From Streptomyces sp. WZ-12 (lineage in GTDB: Bacteria > Actinomycetota > Actinomycetes > Streptomycetales > Streptomycetaceae), in NCBI RefSeq assembly GCF_028898845.1, contig NZ_CP118574.1, positions 5,553,001 through 5,617,000 of the forward strand: a stretch of DNA of 64,000 bases, read 5' to 3'. The notes under the pieces are model-generated. The model worked only from the letters and a program-made list of their open reading frames with translations, searched no databases and was not told the DNA's origin. Positions 9,180-18,643 of the stretch are shown one piece after another. Positions within the stretch are counted from its first letter, which is position 1, and every line of letters starts with the position of its first letter. Both the position numbers and the translations under genes were made by a program.

Positions 9180-10166
9180 TCAGCCGCGCGCCGCCCGCGA
9201 CCGCTGACGGGCCCGCGCCAGTGCCCGGGTCACGATCGGCGGCAGCACGTCCACCGCGACCCGGCGCAGCACCCCGCCCGACGCGGCGGAAACCACCGGA
9301 CGCCCGGCCGGACGCGCCGCGGCCGACCGGGCCGCCCCCGCCGACTCCTGGTCCACCGGCGCCGCCGCCGGCTTCCGCTCGGCCTCCGACTTCCGGTGCC
9401 GCGACACCGGATGCGCCGGCTCCTTCGCCCCCTTGGCGCTCAGCCGCACCAGCGGCGCACCGTTGACCTGCTGCACCTCGTGCCAGACGTCACCGCGGCC
9501 GGCCAGCCACCCCAACAGCGCGCTGCGGTACGGCTCCGGATCGCCCCACGTGCCGTAGAACTTGGTGCCGGTGAGACAGATCGGCCGCAGCCCGTGGCCC
9601 GTCACCGCCTGCCAGGTCGCCGCGGCCACCCCCGGGCAGTGCTCGGCCCGGTAGTCGTCCATCACCACCACACCCCGGTCGTGCAGCAGCTCCCGCACCG
9701 CCAGGATGTCGCCGTGCACGTGCTCGTACAGATGCGAGGCGTCGATGTGCGCGAACCGCACGCTGTCCGCCTCGACGTGCTCGCTCACCAGCGAGCTCAA
9801 CCCCTGCACGATGACCGGCAACTCCTCATGGAACGAAAGGTAGTTGGCCTCGAACGCCCGCCGGGTCAGCGTCGCGTACGACTTCGCCATCTCCTTGGAG
9901 TTGGAGGCGTCCTCGGCCGGCGAGTCGAACAGGTCGCAGACCGTGAACCGCTCGTCCGGGCGCAGCCGGGCCCCCAGGAAGATCGCGCTCTTGCCCATGT
10001 ACGCACCCAGTTCGAGCAGGTCGCCCGGCACCTCCCGGTCCTGCTGCTGGCGCAGGAACCAGTCGAACAGGAGCTGATCGGCGGTGAAGAACCACCCCTT
10101 GACCTCGGACAGCCGGCTGGGGCGCGGCAGTTGGTCGGCACTCTGGTCTGCGGTAACGGCAGTCAT
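9180..10166 (-). CDS. TylF/Methyltransf_24-type SAM methyltransferase
   Basis: A 328-residue protein with the SAM motif LLELGAYMGKS (50-60), then VCDLFDS, HIDASHLYEHV and VVVMDDY. This is the metal-dependent macrocin-O-methyltransferase-like arrangement, in which acidic residues coordinate Mg. Such enzymes methylate sugar hydroxyls, which fits modification of a surface glycan here. The last 90 residues are basic, Ala-rich and probably disordered. The start is the ATG at 10166 with GGAGA 10 bases upstream. A longer frame to 10406 and a separate 72-codon frame that overlaps this ATG were not preferred. It converges on the methyltransferase gene ending at 9112. Confidence 0.8.
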   Translation of the reverse strand: MTAVTADQSADQLPRPSRLSEVKGWFFTADQLLFDWFLRQQQDREVPGDLLELGAYMGKSAIFLGARLRPDERFTVCDLFDSPAEDASNSKEMAKSYATLTRRAFEANYLSFHEELPVIVQGLSSLVSEHVEADSVRFAHIDASHLYEHVHGDILAVRELLHDRGVVVMDDYRAEHCPGVAAATWQAVTGHGLRPICLTGTKFYGTWGDPEPYRSALLGWLAGRGDVWHEVQQVNGAPLVRLSAKGAKEPAHPVSRHRKSEAERKPAAAPVDQESAGAARSAAARPAGRPVVSAASGGVLRRVAVDVLPPIVTRALARARQRSRAARG

Positions 10167-10424
10167 CTGCGGTCCGTCTCCAGACGGTCGGGAATCGATG
10201 GCGAGGCACGGCACGCGGGCGCGGTGCGGACGTGGGGCCGCGGGCCGTCCCCCGGCGCCGCCGCGCCGTGGTGCGGCGGGCTCCAGGAGGACCCCCGCCG
10301 CACCATGCGTTTCACGAAGCGGCCGCCATCGTCCGCCAGGAACGTGAACGGAAGGTGAGCGGCGCCTCCCACAACGGTCATGGCTCGGCCCAGGAACCCG
10401 CACCACCCGCCCCGTACGCCGCGG

Positions 10425-11351
10425 TCACTTCACCGCGCCCGCCATCACCCCCGACACGAACTGCCGCTGGAAGGCGAAGAAGACGATCAGCGGCACCACC
10501 ATCGACAGGAACGCCCCCGGCGCCAGCACGTCGATGTTGTTGCCGAACTGCCGCACCTCCTGCTGCAACGCCACCGTGATCGGCGGATGCCCGCTGTCCG
10601 CGAAGATCAACGCGATCAGCATGTCGTTCCACACCCACAGGAACTGGAAGATCCCCAACGACGCGATCGCCGGACCGCCGAGCGGCAGCACCACCCGCGT
10701 GAACAACCGCAGTTCACCCGCCCCGTCCAGCCGCGCCGCCTCCAACAGCTCCCGCGGGATCTCCGCGAAGAAGTTCCGCAGCAGGAACACCGCGAACGGC
10801 AGCCCGAACGCCGTGTGGAACAGCACCACCCCGGCCGTCGTCTCGAACAACCCCACCGCACCGAACAGCTTCGCCACCGGAATCAGTGCCACCTGCACCG
10901 GCACCACCAACAACCCCACCACCACCATGAACCAGCCGTCCCGCCCCGGGAACTCCAGCCACGCGAAGGCATAGCCCGCCAACGAACCGATCACCACCAC
11001 CAACACCGTCGCCGGCACGGTGATCGCCGCCGTGGTCACCAGCGACCCCATCACCTTCCCGTTCGACAGCAGCGCCGCGTAGTTGTCGAACGTCAACTGC
11101 GCGGGCCGGGCGAACACCCGCCACCAGCCCGACTCCGCGATCTCCGCCGGACTGCGCAACGACGAGATCAGCAACCCCACCGATGGCATCAGCCAGAACA
11201 GCCCCACCAGCACCAGAAACACCCGCACCGCACCGCCCCCGGCGCGCGCCGCCCACCGCGCCACCCATGACGGACCCCCGCGCGCCCGCCGACCAACCTC
11301 GTGACCGGCCGGCGCCGCGGCCCCCTCCACGGCCGGGATCGACGAGGTCAT
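10425..11351 (-). CDS. Sugar ABC transporter permease (MalG-like)
   Basis: A 308-residue inner-membrane permease of the carbohydrate-uptake (CUT1) family. After a 40-residue cytoplasmic start it has about six membrane helices. The cytoplasmic EAA loop that docks the ATPase is EAARLDGAGELRLFTRVVLPL-like, near residue 205. It pairs with the MalF-like permease upstream: its ATG overlaps that gene's TGA by four bases (ATGA), so translation is coupled. No ATPase gene is in the cluster. In Streptomyces a shared MsiK-type ATPase usually energises such importers, so that is assumed here. Confidence 0.9.
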   Translation of the reverse strand: MTSSIPAVEGAAAPAGHEVGRRARGGPSWVARWAARAGGGAVRVFLVLVGLFWLMPSVGLLISSLRSPAEIAESGWWRVFARPAQLTFDNYAALLSNGKVMGSLVTTAAITVPATVLVVVIGSLAGYAFAWLEFPGRDGWFMVVVGLLVVPVQVALIPVAKLFGAVGLFETTAGVVLFHTAFGLPFAVFLLRNFFAEIPRELLEAARLDGAGELRLFTRVVLPLGGPAIASLGIFQFLWVWNDMLIALIFADSGHPPITVALQQEVRQFGNNIDVLAPGAFLSMVVPLIVFFAFQRQFVSGVMAGAVK

Positions 11352-12670
11352 CGGCGGCGCTCCTTCCGCATCCGGCGCAGATTCACGTACATCACCGGAG
11401 CCACCAGCACCAGGAGGAACACCGCGATCGCGCTGCCCAACCCCTCGTCCACATCCGTCCCGAACGACGACTGGAACAACTGCAACGCCAGCACATTGGC
11501 CGACCGCAGGCTGGAGCCCGGCGCGATCACATAGACCAGATCGAAGATCTTCAGCACATTGATCATCAGCGTCACCAGCACCACCACCAACACCGGCGCC
11601 AACAACGGCACCATGATCCGGCGGAACACCTGCCACTCACCGGCCCCGTCCACCCGCGCCGCCTCCAACAACTCCCGAGGCACCCCCGCCAGCCCCGCCG
11701 CGATCAACACCATCGCAAAACCGGCCCACATCCACACATAACTCCCGATGATGGCCGGTGTGACCAGCGCCGGCCCCAGCCAGTCCACCCCGTTGTACGC
11801 CGCCGCGAAGTTGGCCGCCGGCAACCGCAGTTGAGCCCCCGCCGCCTCCGCCGGCAACACATACGTCCCCTCCGCCCCCGTCACCGCCGACGCCACCACC
11901 CGGCCGCCCCGCACCGCCTGCACCGTCAGCCCCGCCAACGCCCGCTCACCCGGATCGATGACGTTCGGCCGCCCCCCACCCCCACGGGTGAAATCCAGCC
12001 ACGCCGTACCGGTGACCTTCCCCGGCCGCGGACGCGCGAGCACCGCCTGCCGCGCCCCCCGCACATCCGACGGCTGCACCGCCACCAACGGCAGATTCAC
12101 CGACGTTCCCGCCCGCGCCACCGACCGCGTGCTGAACGCCCCACCGCCCGACGGCCGCAGATCCGCACCCGGCCGCGGCTTCGCCCCCGGAAACGGCGCC
12201 GGCTTGGCGAACGTGTCGTGCACCGCCACCCACACCGCATTGGCCACCCCCCGCTGCGGATCCTGGTCGTACACCAACCGGAAGATGATCCCCGCCGCCA
12301 GCATCGAGATCGCCATCGGCATGAACACCACCAGCTTGAACGCCGTGCCCCACCGCACCCGCTCGGTCAGCACCGCGAAGACCAACCCCAGCGCCGTGGA
12401 CACCGCCGGCGCCACCACCACCCAGACCACCGTGTTCCCGAGCGCCGTCCGGATGGCCTCGTCCGAGAACATCGCCCCGTAATTCCCCAGCCCCACAAAG
12501 CCGTTGCCCGACGCGTCGAACAGGCTCCGATACACCGAGAACCCGATGGGATACACCACCAGCGCCCCCAGCACCACCAACGCCGGCAACAGGAACACCG
12601 CCGCCACCCCCACCCGCGGCTTGGCCACCCGCCGCGGCCCCACCCCAACCCCTGCCCTCATCCCGCTCAC
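11348..12670 (-). CDS. Sugar ABC transporter permease (MalF-like) with large inserted domain
   Basis: A 440-residue CUT1 permease, well above the usual 290-310. Membrane helices near 20-40, 75-130 and again after 300, with the EAA loop EAARVDGAGEWQVF, show the permease core. Between them lies an insert of about 150 residues (roughly 148-300) that is Gly/Pro-rich and then beta-rich. Its GTAWLDFT, GLTVQAVRGG and GTYVLP segments resemble the carboxypeptidase-regulatory/SdrB beta-sandwich pattern. The insert should sit outside the membrane and may contact the binding protein or ligand. Start is GTG at 12670; ATG at 12661 is an equal choice. It follows the binding-protein gene by four bases. Confidence 0.88.
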   Translation of the reverse strand: MSGMRAGVGVGPRRVAKPRVGVAAVFLLPALVVLGALVVYPIGFSVYRSLFDASGNGFVGLGNYGAMFSDEAIRTALGNTVVWVVVAPAVSTALGLVFAVLTERVRWGTAFKLVVFMPMAISMLAAGIIFRLVYDQDPQRGVANAVWVAVHDTFAKPAPFPGAKPRPGADLRPSGGGAFSTRSVARAGTSVNLPLVAVQPSDVRGARQAVLARPRPGKVTGTAWLDFTRGGGGRPNVIDPGERALAGLTVQAVRGGRVVASAVTGAEGTYVLPAEAAGAQLRLPAANFAAAYNGVDWLGPALVTPAIIGSYVWMWAGFAMVLIAAGLAGVPRELLEAARVDGAGEWQVFRRIMVPLLAPVLVVVLVTLMINVLKIFDLVYVIAPGSSLRSANVLALQLFQSSFGTDVDEGLGSAIAVFLLVLVAPVMYVNLRRMRKERRR

Positions 12671-12674
12671 CCGC

Positions 12675-14037
12675 TCAGTGCCCGAACGCCTTCGCCGCGT
12701 CCCGCTCCAAGTGCTGCTGCGTGCCCGCGACGTCCCCCGGGTCCTTCAGGAAGTCCTGGAGGTCCTTCCACTCGCCCTGCCCCGGCTTGCCGCCGAACGA
12801 CGCCGGCGCCTGGTCGGACATGTCGAACCGGAAGTCATCGCCCGCCGCGATCAACGCCCCCGCGATCTTCCGCATCACGTCATCCGCGTACGCCGCCCGG
12901 TCCAACCCCCGGTTCGCCGAGACGAATCCGCCCGCCTGCGCCCAGATCTTGGCCGCGTCCGTCGACGCCAGGAACGTCAGCAGAGCCTGCGCCGCCCTGG
13001 TGCCCTTCAGCGCCACCGCCACGTCCCCGCCGGTCACCACCGGCGCCTTGGCGCCCACCGCCGGGAACGGGAACACCTTCGCGTCCGTCCCGACCTTCGC
13101 CTTCGTCTGCGCGATGTCCGCCGCCGCGTAGTCGGCCGACGACACCATCGCCGCCTTCGGGGTGTCCCCGCCGCTGAACGTCTGCGTCACCGACGTCGGG
13201 AAGTCCGTCTGCAACGCCCCCGCGTTGCCGCCCGCCAACAGCTCCTTGTGGCCGAAGAGTTGCCTCAACGTGGTCAGCGCCCGCGTCACGGACGGATCGG
13301 TCCACTTGAGGGCGTGCTTCGCCAACAGGTCGTACTTCTCCGGGCCCGCCTGCGACAGATACACGTTCTCGAACCAGTCGGTCAGCGTCCACCCGTCCGA
13401 CCCGCCCACCGAGACCGGCTCCACCCCCGACTCGGACACCGTCCGCGCCACCTTCAAGAACTCCGGCCAGGTCTTCGGCTCCGACACCCCGGCGTTCTCG
13501 AAGACCTTCGCGTTGTACCAGACCAACGACTTGTTGCTGGCCTTGAAGTACACCCCGTACTCGGTGCCCTTGTGGGCCCCCAGATCCCGCCACCCCTTGC
13601 CGAAGTTCCTCGCCAACTCCGCCTTGGCGTCCGCCCCGAGAGGCTTGAGCCACCCCTTCTCGGCGAACTCGTTCAACACCCCGACCTGCTGCAACAGCGC
13701 CACGTCCGGCGGCCCACCACCCGCGATCTTGGACCCGACGAACCCGGCCATGTCATCACCGCTCGGCACGAAGTCCACCTTCGCCCCGGTCCGCTTCTCG
13801 AACTCCGCCAACACCTTCGCGAAGTTGTCCCGCTCCACCCCCGTCCACACCGCCGCCACCTGCACCCGCTGCCCACCCCACTTCGGCAACGCAACGCTGG
13901 GCGCAGTCCCCCCACCATCCCCCTCACCTTTCCCCCACCTCCACCACCACCCCCACTTCCACACCCACCCAACCCACCGCCATCGCCACGCCCACCACAA
14001 CCGCCCCAACGACGGCCCTGCGCCGCCGCCCAACCAC
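12675..14037 (-). CDS. Sugar ABC solute-binding lipoprotein, N-terminus frameshifted
   Basis: A CUT1-type extracellular binding protein that captures the sugar for the two downstream permeases. The mature body is intact in one frame from about 13945 down to the stop (about 420 residues; VAAVWTGVERDNFAKVLAEFE, PPDVALLQQ, YFKASNKSLVWYN). The N-terminus is not. A signal-peptide-like stretch RRRRAVVGAVVVGVAMAVG is in a second frame from GTG 14037, a lipobox LGGC followed by a glycine run is in the third, and the body is in the first. Two single-base deletions in the G-runs at about 13935-13980 would explain this, either as sequencing errors or as real damage. An uninterrupted frame to 14069 exists, but its Trp-rich start is not a signal peptide. 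Confidence 0.8.
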
Positions 14038-14069
14038 CCGATACGCAGGCCCGGTTCGAGGCTCCGCAC

Positions 14070-14764
14070 CGGCCCGCCCCGCGCTGCGGCCCGTGCGACC
14101 CATGCGGCGCGAGCAGGAGGCCCACCCTGCCTGCCCCACCGGCGTCCGCCCCGCCGCCTGACCTCTCCGCCCGATCCGCCCGACTCGTCTACGCATCCCC
14201 GTCGCCTCCCCGTAGCCAGGTAGCTAGTAGCCCTCGCCCCCGCCGGGACGCCCCGTCGCCCGCCTCAGCGCGGGCGCCGCGGCGCCGTGCCGTGTACTCC
14301 GTGCGTGCTGTGCTGCGTGCTGTGCTGCCCACCGCTGGCGCGGTGCGGTGCGTGTCGCGCTTCGCTACCGCTCGCGTGGTGCAGTGATCACCGATCGCGG
14401 CGCTGTGCTGTGCCGCGCTGTGTCGTGCCGTACCTGATGCCGCGCTGCTCGTGCTTCCCATGACGCCCGCACTGCCGTGACGCCCGCGCTGCGCCCCTCG
14501 ACGCGCCACCGATCGCGCTGCGGTGCCGATCGCGCTGCGGCGCCGCTCGTGACGCGCCGCCGATCGCGACGCGGTGGTGCCGTAGTCCTACGCCCCCACC
14601 ACCGGCTCCGCAATACCGCCGCCCGCGCCAACTCCCCTTTTGTGATAGCCCCGTTACGGGCCGCCCCGCCAACCCCGCCAGCCACTACGCCCGGCAACGG
14701 ATACTCGGGCACTCAAGCGCCCCACGCCCCCCACACGGCCAGCGCGACGGCACACATCGGTCCA
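14070..14764. other. Gene-free G+C-rich region with short repeats
   Basis: About 700 bp upstream of the binding-protein gene contain no convincing CDS. It is built of simple G+C-rich words (GTGCTGTGCTG, CCGATCGCG). It should contain the importer promoter, but no clear -10/-35 pair or operator was found. It ends at the terminator of the ATPase gene. Confidence 0.5.
14509..14574. repeat. Three direct repeats of CCGATCGCGCTGCGG
   Basis: Copies at 14509-14523 and 14526-14540 are identical and one at 14560-14574 differs in one base. A fourth, partial copy lies near 14390. They could be regulator sites for the importer or just simple-sequence drift. Confidence 0.55.
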
Positions 14765-14807
14765 CCTGGTTGCCCATCCGCCCGGTCCGGCCGGATGGGC
14801 AACCAGG
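14765..14807 (-). terminator. Hairpin terminator after the FHA ATPase gene
   Basis: Perfect 16-bp arms (14765-14780 and 14792-14807) with an 11-base loop, 20 bases beyond the stop codon of the minus-strand ATPase gene. No T-run follows. Confidence 0.75.
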
Positions 14808-14827
14808 CGCGGTGGGCTACCGGGCGG

Positions 14828-17800
14828 TCACATCAACGACTGCCCCGGCGTCGCTCCCGAGGACTGCGCCGCCCGCTGGAGCGCGCTGGCCAGCAGGGCG
14901 AGGTCCGTCGGGCCGTTGCCCAACTCCCGCAGCGGGCGCCGGGCCGGCGGGTCACCCATCCGGGACCACTCCAGGGGCACGACGGTCGGCCGCAGCGTCG
15001 ACGTGCGTGGTATCCGGCCGGTGACCCGGCCGGCCTGGAACGGGACGGACGTGCCGTCCGCCGTACGGTGCAGCCGCCCGCGGCCGGGCGGTACCGGCTC
15101 GGAGCCGGAGCCGGGCGCGTCCTCGCCCGGGTCGTCGACGGCGCCCAACTGGACGCGCAGGGTGGCCCGTTCGGCGGTCGCGGTGCCTTCCGTGCGGTCC
15201 GGGTGCCCCGTCGCGGCTATCAGGTGCACGCCCAGGGCCGCGCCGTCCCGGGCCACCGCCTCCAGGGCGCGCACCACGGAACCGGCGGCCGGGCGGCCCG
15301 TACTGCCCAGCGCCGGTGAGACCAGCGCGTCGAAGTCGTCGACCAGGACGAAGAGCCGGGGCATCGGCGCCGCGGCCCGGGCGGCTGCCTCGGCTGCCGT
15401 TGGGGCGTCCGATGCGGCCGGGGGTGCGGACGCGGCCGCGGGTGCGGGTGCGGCCGTGCCGGGTCCGGCGGAGGGGGCTGGGCTGATCTGCGGCGCCTGG
15501 TACGGCTGTTGGGTGGCCTGGTGGTCGGGGCGGTGGTTGGGGTGGTCTGGTTGGTGGTCGCGGGAGCGATGGGGGTCCTGCGCGGGGGTGTCCGGGCGGG
15601 TGCGGAGGCGGAGGGTGCCCGTGCGGGTGGGGTCCGCGGGGTCCGCCTGGGCGCCGCTGCCTCCTTCCTTGTTCCGGCAACGATTACGGAGAGTGATTTG
15701 TTCCTGGGATTCGTTACCCGTTGTGAAAGTGGCGGGTGGGGTTGAGGTGACGGAGGGGGTCGCGGGCGGGGGCGTTGAGGCGCTCGCCGTGGCGGTGGGG
15801 AAGGGCGAGGGAGTGGGCGCGGAACTGCCCTCGGTGGAGCGGCGGGGGGCGATGATGCGCGGGGCCGGGAGGTGCTTGGTGCGCCACTCGGAGAAGGGGG
15901 TGCCGGCCAGTATTTCGGCGCGCCGCTTCAGTTCGGAGGAGAGCGCCTGGGCGAACTCCCGCATCCGCACCGGGTCCGAGGCGGCCAAATGCGTGGTGAC
16001 GTGCGGCAGTTCGGTGCAGGCGCGCAGGCCCTCGCCGCGCTCGGAGCCGGTGCCGTCCACCAGCACCACCGACAGCCGGTCCGGGCGGTCCGCGGCGGCC
16101 AGCGACGCGGCGAGCGACCGCAGCAGCTCCGTCTTGCCGGTGGCCGGCGCGCCCTCGACGAGCAGATGGGCGCCGTCGGCGGCGAGGTCGGCGACCACGG
16201 GGCCGTGCGGCCCGGCGCCGAGCACCGCGGCGGCGCCGGGCCGGTCGGTGTCCTGCGCGGCCGCCCAACGGGCCATCAGGGAAGCGGGGGTGGCCCGGGC
16301 GAGCCCCAACTCGTCCAGCAGCCGCGCCGATTCCGGCAGCGGTATGGCGGCGCGCGGCGCGGTCGGCCCGCCCGGTCGGCCGCTCGCCTCGGCCTCCCGT
16401 AGGGGCGCCAGCGCCCGCGCGAACCGCTCGGCCCAGGCGGCGGAGACCGCGTCCACGGTCGCGACCGTGCCGTTCGGTCCGGAGCCCGGCTGGATCACCC
16501 GTAGGGCGGTGGCGACGTCGCCGCTGAGCACCGCCACCGCCCCGCACTCGCCGAACGCCGGCGACGCGGCCCGCGCCGCCTCGTACGTCGCCGCCAGGGG
16601 GAAGGCGGGGGAGGCGGCCGGGGTCTCGGCCAGGCAGAGGACGTGGACGCCGGCCGCCGGGCCGCCCGCCGCCAGCCGCGCGGTGGTCTCGCGCAGCGCC
16701 GACGAGCCGGGGTCGCCGTCCACGATCAGCAGGGTGTGCGGCCCCTGGTGGCGGGCGGCGACCGCGGCCACCTCGGCGCGCTCGGCACTGGGCCAGCCGG
16801 GCCCCAATGGGCCGTCGTCCAGCCGCCGCACCAGTTCGGCCGTGCGGGCCGCGGCCTGCTCCTTGTCGTAGGCGAGCAGCAGTCGGCAGTCCTGGCCGCG
16901 GGCCGGGCGGACGTGCGGCAGCCAGCCCAGCCAGGACCAGTCGGCCACCCGCTCCTCGACGGGGCGCGCCCGGTCGGTGCTGATCAGCACGATCTCCAAC
17001 GCGCCGGGGGAGTGCAGCGCGGCCACCTGCGCGGCCGCGGACCGGGCCAGCCCGACCAGCCGCTCGCGCGGCCCCGCCAGCCCGAGGGCGCCGGCCCGAC
17101 GCAGCTCGACGGCGACCGGCGCGGCGGTGCGACCGCCGTCCCGCTCGGCCGTCCCCAGGCGGATGGTGAACGCGTCCGGGTGGTCCGGGCCGCGCTCCCA
17201 GAGCCGGGGACCCGGGCCTAGCGCGGTGAGTAGGATCCCGGCGGCGTCCGGCCAGCGGTCGTGTGCGGCGGGGGCGGAGGGCGCGCTGGGGGGCTCGGCG
17301 GCCGGGCGGTCCTGGTCGTCCGCGGGGGCCGTCCCGGCGGCGTCGCGGTACGCGGTCTGAGGCGCCGGCTCCTGCTGCGGCTCCTCCGCCGCGGGGCGGC
17401 CGCCGGCCAGGCGGCGCGCCCAGGCGCCGAGGCCGCCGCGCCGGCCGGACTTACGGGTGCCCGCAGGGTCCGGCGGGACCAGGGATTGCTGTCCGCCGTG
17501 GGTCTGTCCACCGGCGGGCGCGGTGTCGAAGCCCGCTCCGGTGTCGGTGCGGTAACTGGCCGCGGCCTCCTGCCCGTTGGCCGTCCCGGGGGGTGTGGGC
17601 GCGGTCGGGTGTCCCGTCCCGTAGGCCATGCCGGGGGCGTCGGTGGCGTCCGGCCCGTAGGCGGTGGGGGCGGGGCCCTGGCGGGGCGTGGCCGGGGCGG
17701 CGGGTGGGAACAGGCCGTCCACGGTCTGCCCGGGGGCGTGGGGGTCGGTCCCCTCCGGGGCGTCCGTCGTGCCGCGGTGGTCACCGGGCGCCGGGGCCGG

Positions 17801-18643
17801 AAAGCCGCGCAGCGGGGTCTCCTGGCGCCGGGAGCCGCCCGCGAAGCGGCCGTCCGGGTCGAGCGCCTGGGGCGCGGCGGTGGTCGGTCCGCTGCCGTCG
17901 TCCAGGGCCCGGCCGGCGTCGGCGTACAGCACGCCCGCCGCGGTCTCCCCGGTGGCCGCCGCCCCGGGGGCGATGCCTCCGGGGACGACCCGGAGGTGGC
18001 CCTCGCCGTCGGGGGTGGCGGTCAGGGTCACCTCCGGGGTGCGCGGCGGGGCCTGGAGGCGCAGCGCGGACTCGCCGACGCGCAGCAGGACGCCGGGCGG
18101 CAACGGGACGGCCAGGTCGCCGAGTTCGGTGCCGTCGACGGCGGTGCCGTTGGTGGAGCGCAGGTCGGCGACGTACACGGCGCCGTCGGGCTCGACCGTC
18201 ACGGCGCAGTGCAGGCGGGAGACGTCGGGGTCGTCCAGGGGGACGTCGGCGTCGGCGGAGCGGCCGACGCGGACCTGGCCGCCGTGCAGCAGGTGCACGC
18301 CGCCGGCGTCGGGGCCGGAGACCACGCGCAGTTGGGCGGAGCCGTGCGGCAGGCCGTGGGCCGGGGCGGGGCCGGGGCCCTGGAGGGAGAGCACCGCGCC
18401 GTCGATCAGGGGTGGCTCGCCGAGCGCCGCGCGCTGGGGGTCGAGCCGCTCGGTGCCGGCGTAGAGCACGACGGGGGCGCTGCCGCCGGTGGTGCCGACG
18501 TCCGCGCCGGAGCCCGCCACGGCCGCCGCGAGCGAGCCGGCCACCGTCGCCAGGGCGGTGCCGGCGGGGGCCGTCACGAGGACGTCGCAGGCCCGCGTGG
18601 TGTGGCCGCTGCGCGGCCCGAGGACGGTCAGCCGGATCTGCAT
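14828..18643 (-). CDS. FHA-domain FtsK/SpoIIIE-like ATPase
   Basis: A protein of about 1271 residues. The first 90 form a ubiquitin-like/alpha-beta region (MQIRLTVLGPRSGH). Residues about 105-190 are an FHA phosphothreonine-binding domain with GRS (127-129), SRLH (142-145) and STNG (163-166) in place. A 250-residue Pro/Gly/Thr-rich linker follows. The ATPase part has Walker A GAPATGKT near 830 and Walker B-like LFVLVDDFDAL after a long low-complexity insert near 930-1040, an arrangement seen in FtsK and type VII secretion EccC proteins. No membrane helices were seen. It is divergent from two kinase genes, so the FHA domain probably reads their phosphorylation. ATG was chosen 12 bases after AAGGGA. 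Confidence 0.82.
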   Translation of the reverse strand: MQIRLTVLGPRSGHTTRACDVLVTAPAGTALATVAGSLAAAVAGSGADVGTTGGSAPVVLYAGTERLDPQRAALGEPPLIDGAVLSLQGPGPAPAHGLPHGSAQLRVVSGPDAGGVHLLHGGQVRVGRSADADVPLDDPDVSRLHCAVTVEPDGAVYVADLRSTNGTAVDGTELGDLAVPLPPGVLLRVGESALRLQAPPRTPEVTLTATPDGEGHLRVVPGGIAPGAAATGETAAGVLYADAGRALDDGSGPTTAAPQALDPDGRFAGGSRRQETPLRGFPAPAPGDHRGTTDAPEGTDPHAPGQTVDGLFPPAAPATPRQGPAPTAYGPDATDAPGMAYGTGHPTAPTPPGTANGQEAAASYRTDTGAGFDTAPAGGQTHGGQQSLVPPDPAGTRKSGRRGGLGAWARRLAGGRPAAEEPQQEPAPQTAYRDAAGTAPADDQDRPAAEPPSAPSAPAAHDRWPDAAGILLTALGPGPRLWERGPDHPDAFTIRLGTAERDGGRTAAPVAVELRRAGALGLAGPRERLVGLARSAAAQVAALHSPGALEIVLISTDRARPVEERVADWSWLGWLPHVRPARGQDCRLLLAYDKEQAAARTAELVRRLDDGPLGPGWPSAERAEVAAVAARHQGPHTLLIVDGDPGSSALRETTARLAAGGPAAGVHVLCLAETPAASPAFPLAATYEAARAASPAFGECGAVAVLSGDVATALRVIQPGSGPNGTVATVDAVSAAWAERFARALAPLREAEASGRPGGPTAPRAAIPLPESARLLDELGLARATPASLMARWAAAQDTDRPGAAAVLGAGPHGPVVADLAADGAHLLVEGAPATGKTELLRSLAASLAAADRPDRLSVVLVDGTGSERGEGLRACTELPHVTTHLAASDPVRMREFAQALSSELKRRAEILAGTPFSEWRTKHLPAPRIIAPRRSTEGSSAPTPSPFPTATASASTPPPATPSVTSTPPATFTTGNESQEQITLRNRCRNKEGGSGAQADPADPTRTGTLRLRTRPDTPAQDPHRSRDHQPDHPNHRPDHQATQQPYQAPQISPAPSAGPGTAAPAPAAASAPPAASDAPTAAEAAARAAAPMPRLFVLVDDFDALVSPALGSTGRPAAGSVVRALEAVARDGAALGVHLIAATGHPDRTEGTATAERATLRVQLGAVDDPGEDAPGSGSEPVPPGRGRLHRTADGTSVPFQAGRVTGRIPRTSTLRPTVVPLEWSRMGDPPARRPLRELGNGPTDLALLASALQRAAQSSGATPGQSLM

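Noticed and set aside
10163..10381. 72-codon minus-strand ORF whose TGA overlaps the ATG of the TylF-like gene
   Set aside because: Tempting as a coupled small gene, but GC3 is lower than real genes and the sequence has no recognisable domain.
15480..15850. Possible separate plus-strand gene in the middle of the FHA ATPase gene
   Set aside because: It is the antisense of the low-complexity Pro/Thr/Gln linker; the minus-strand frame is continuous through it.
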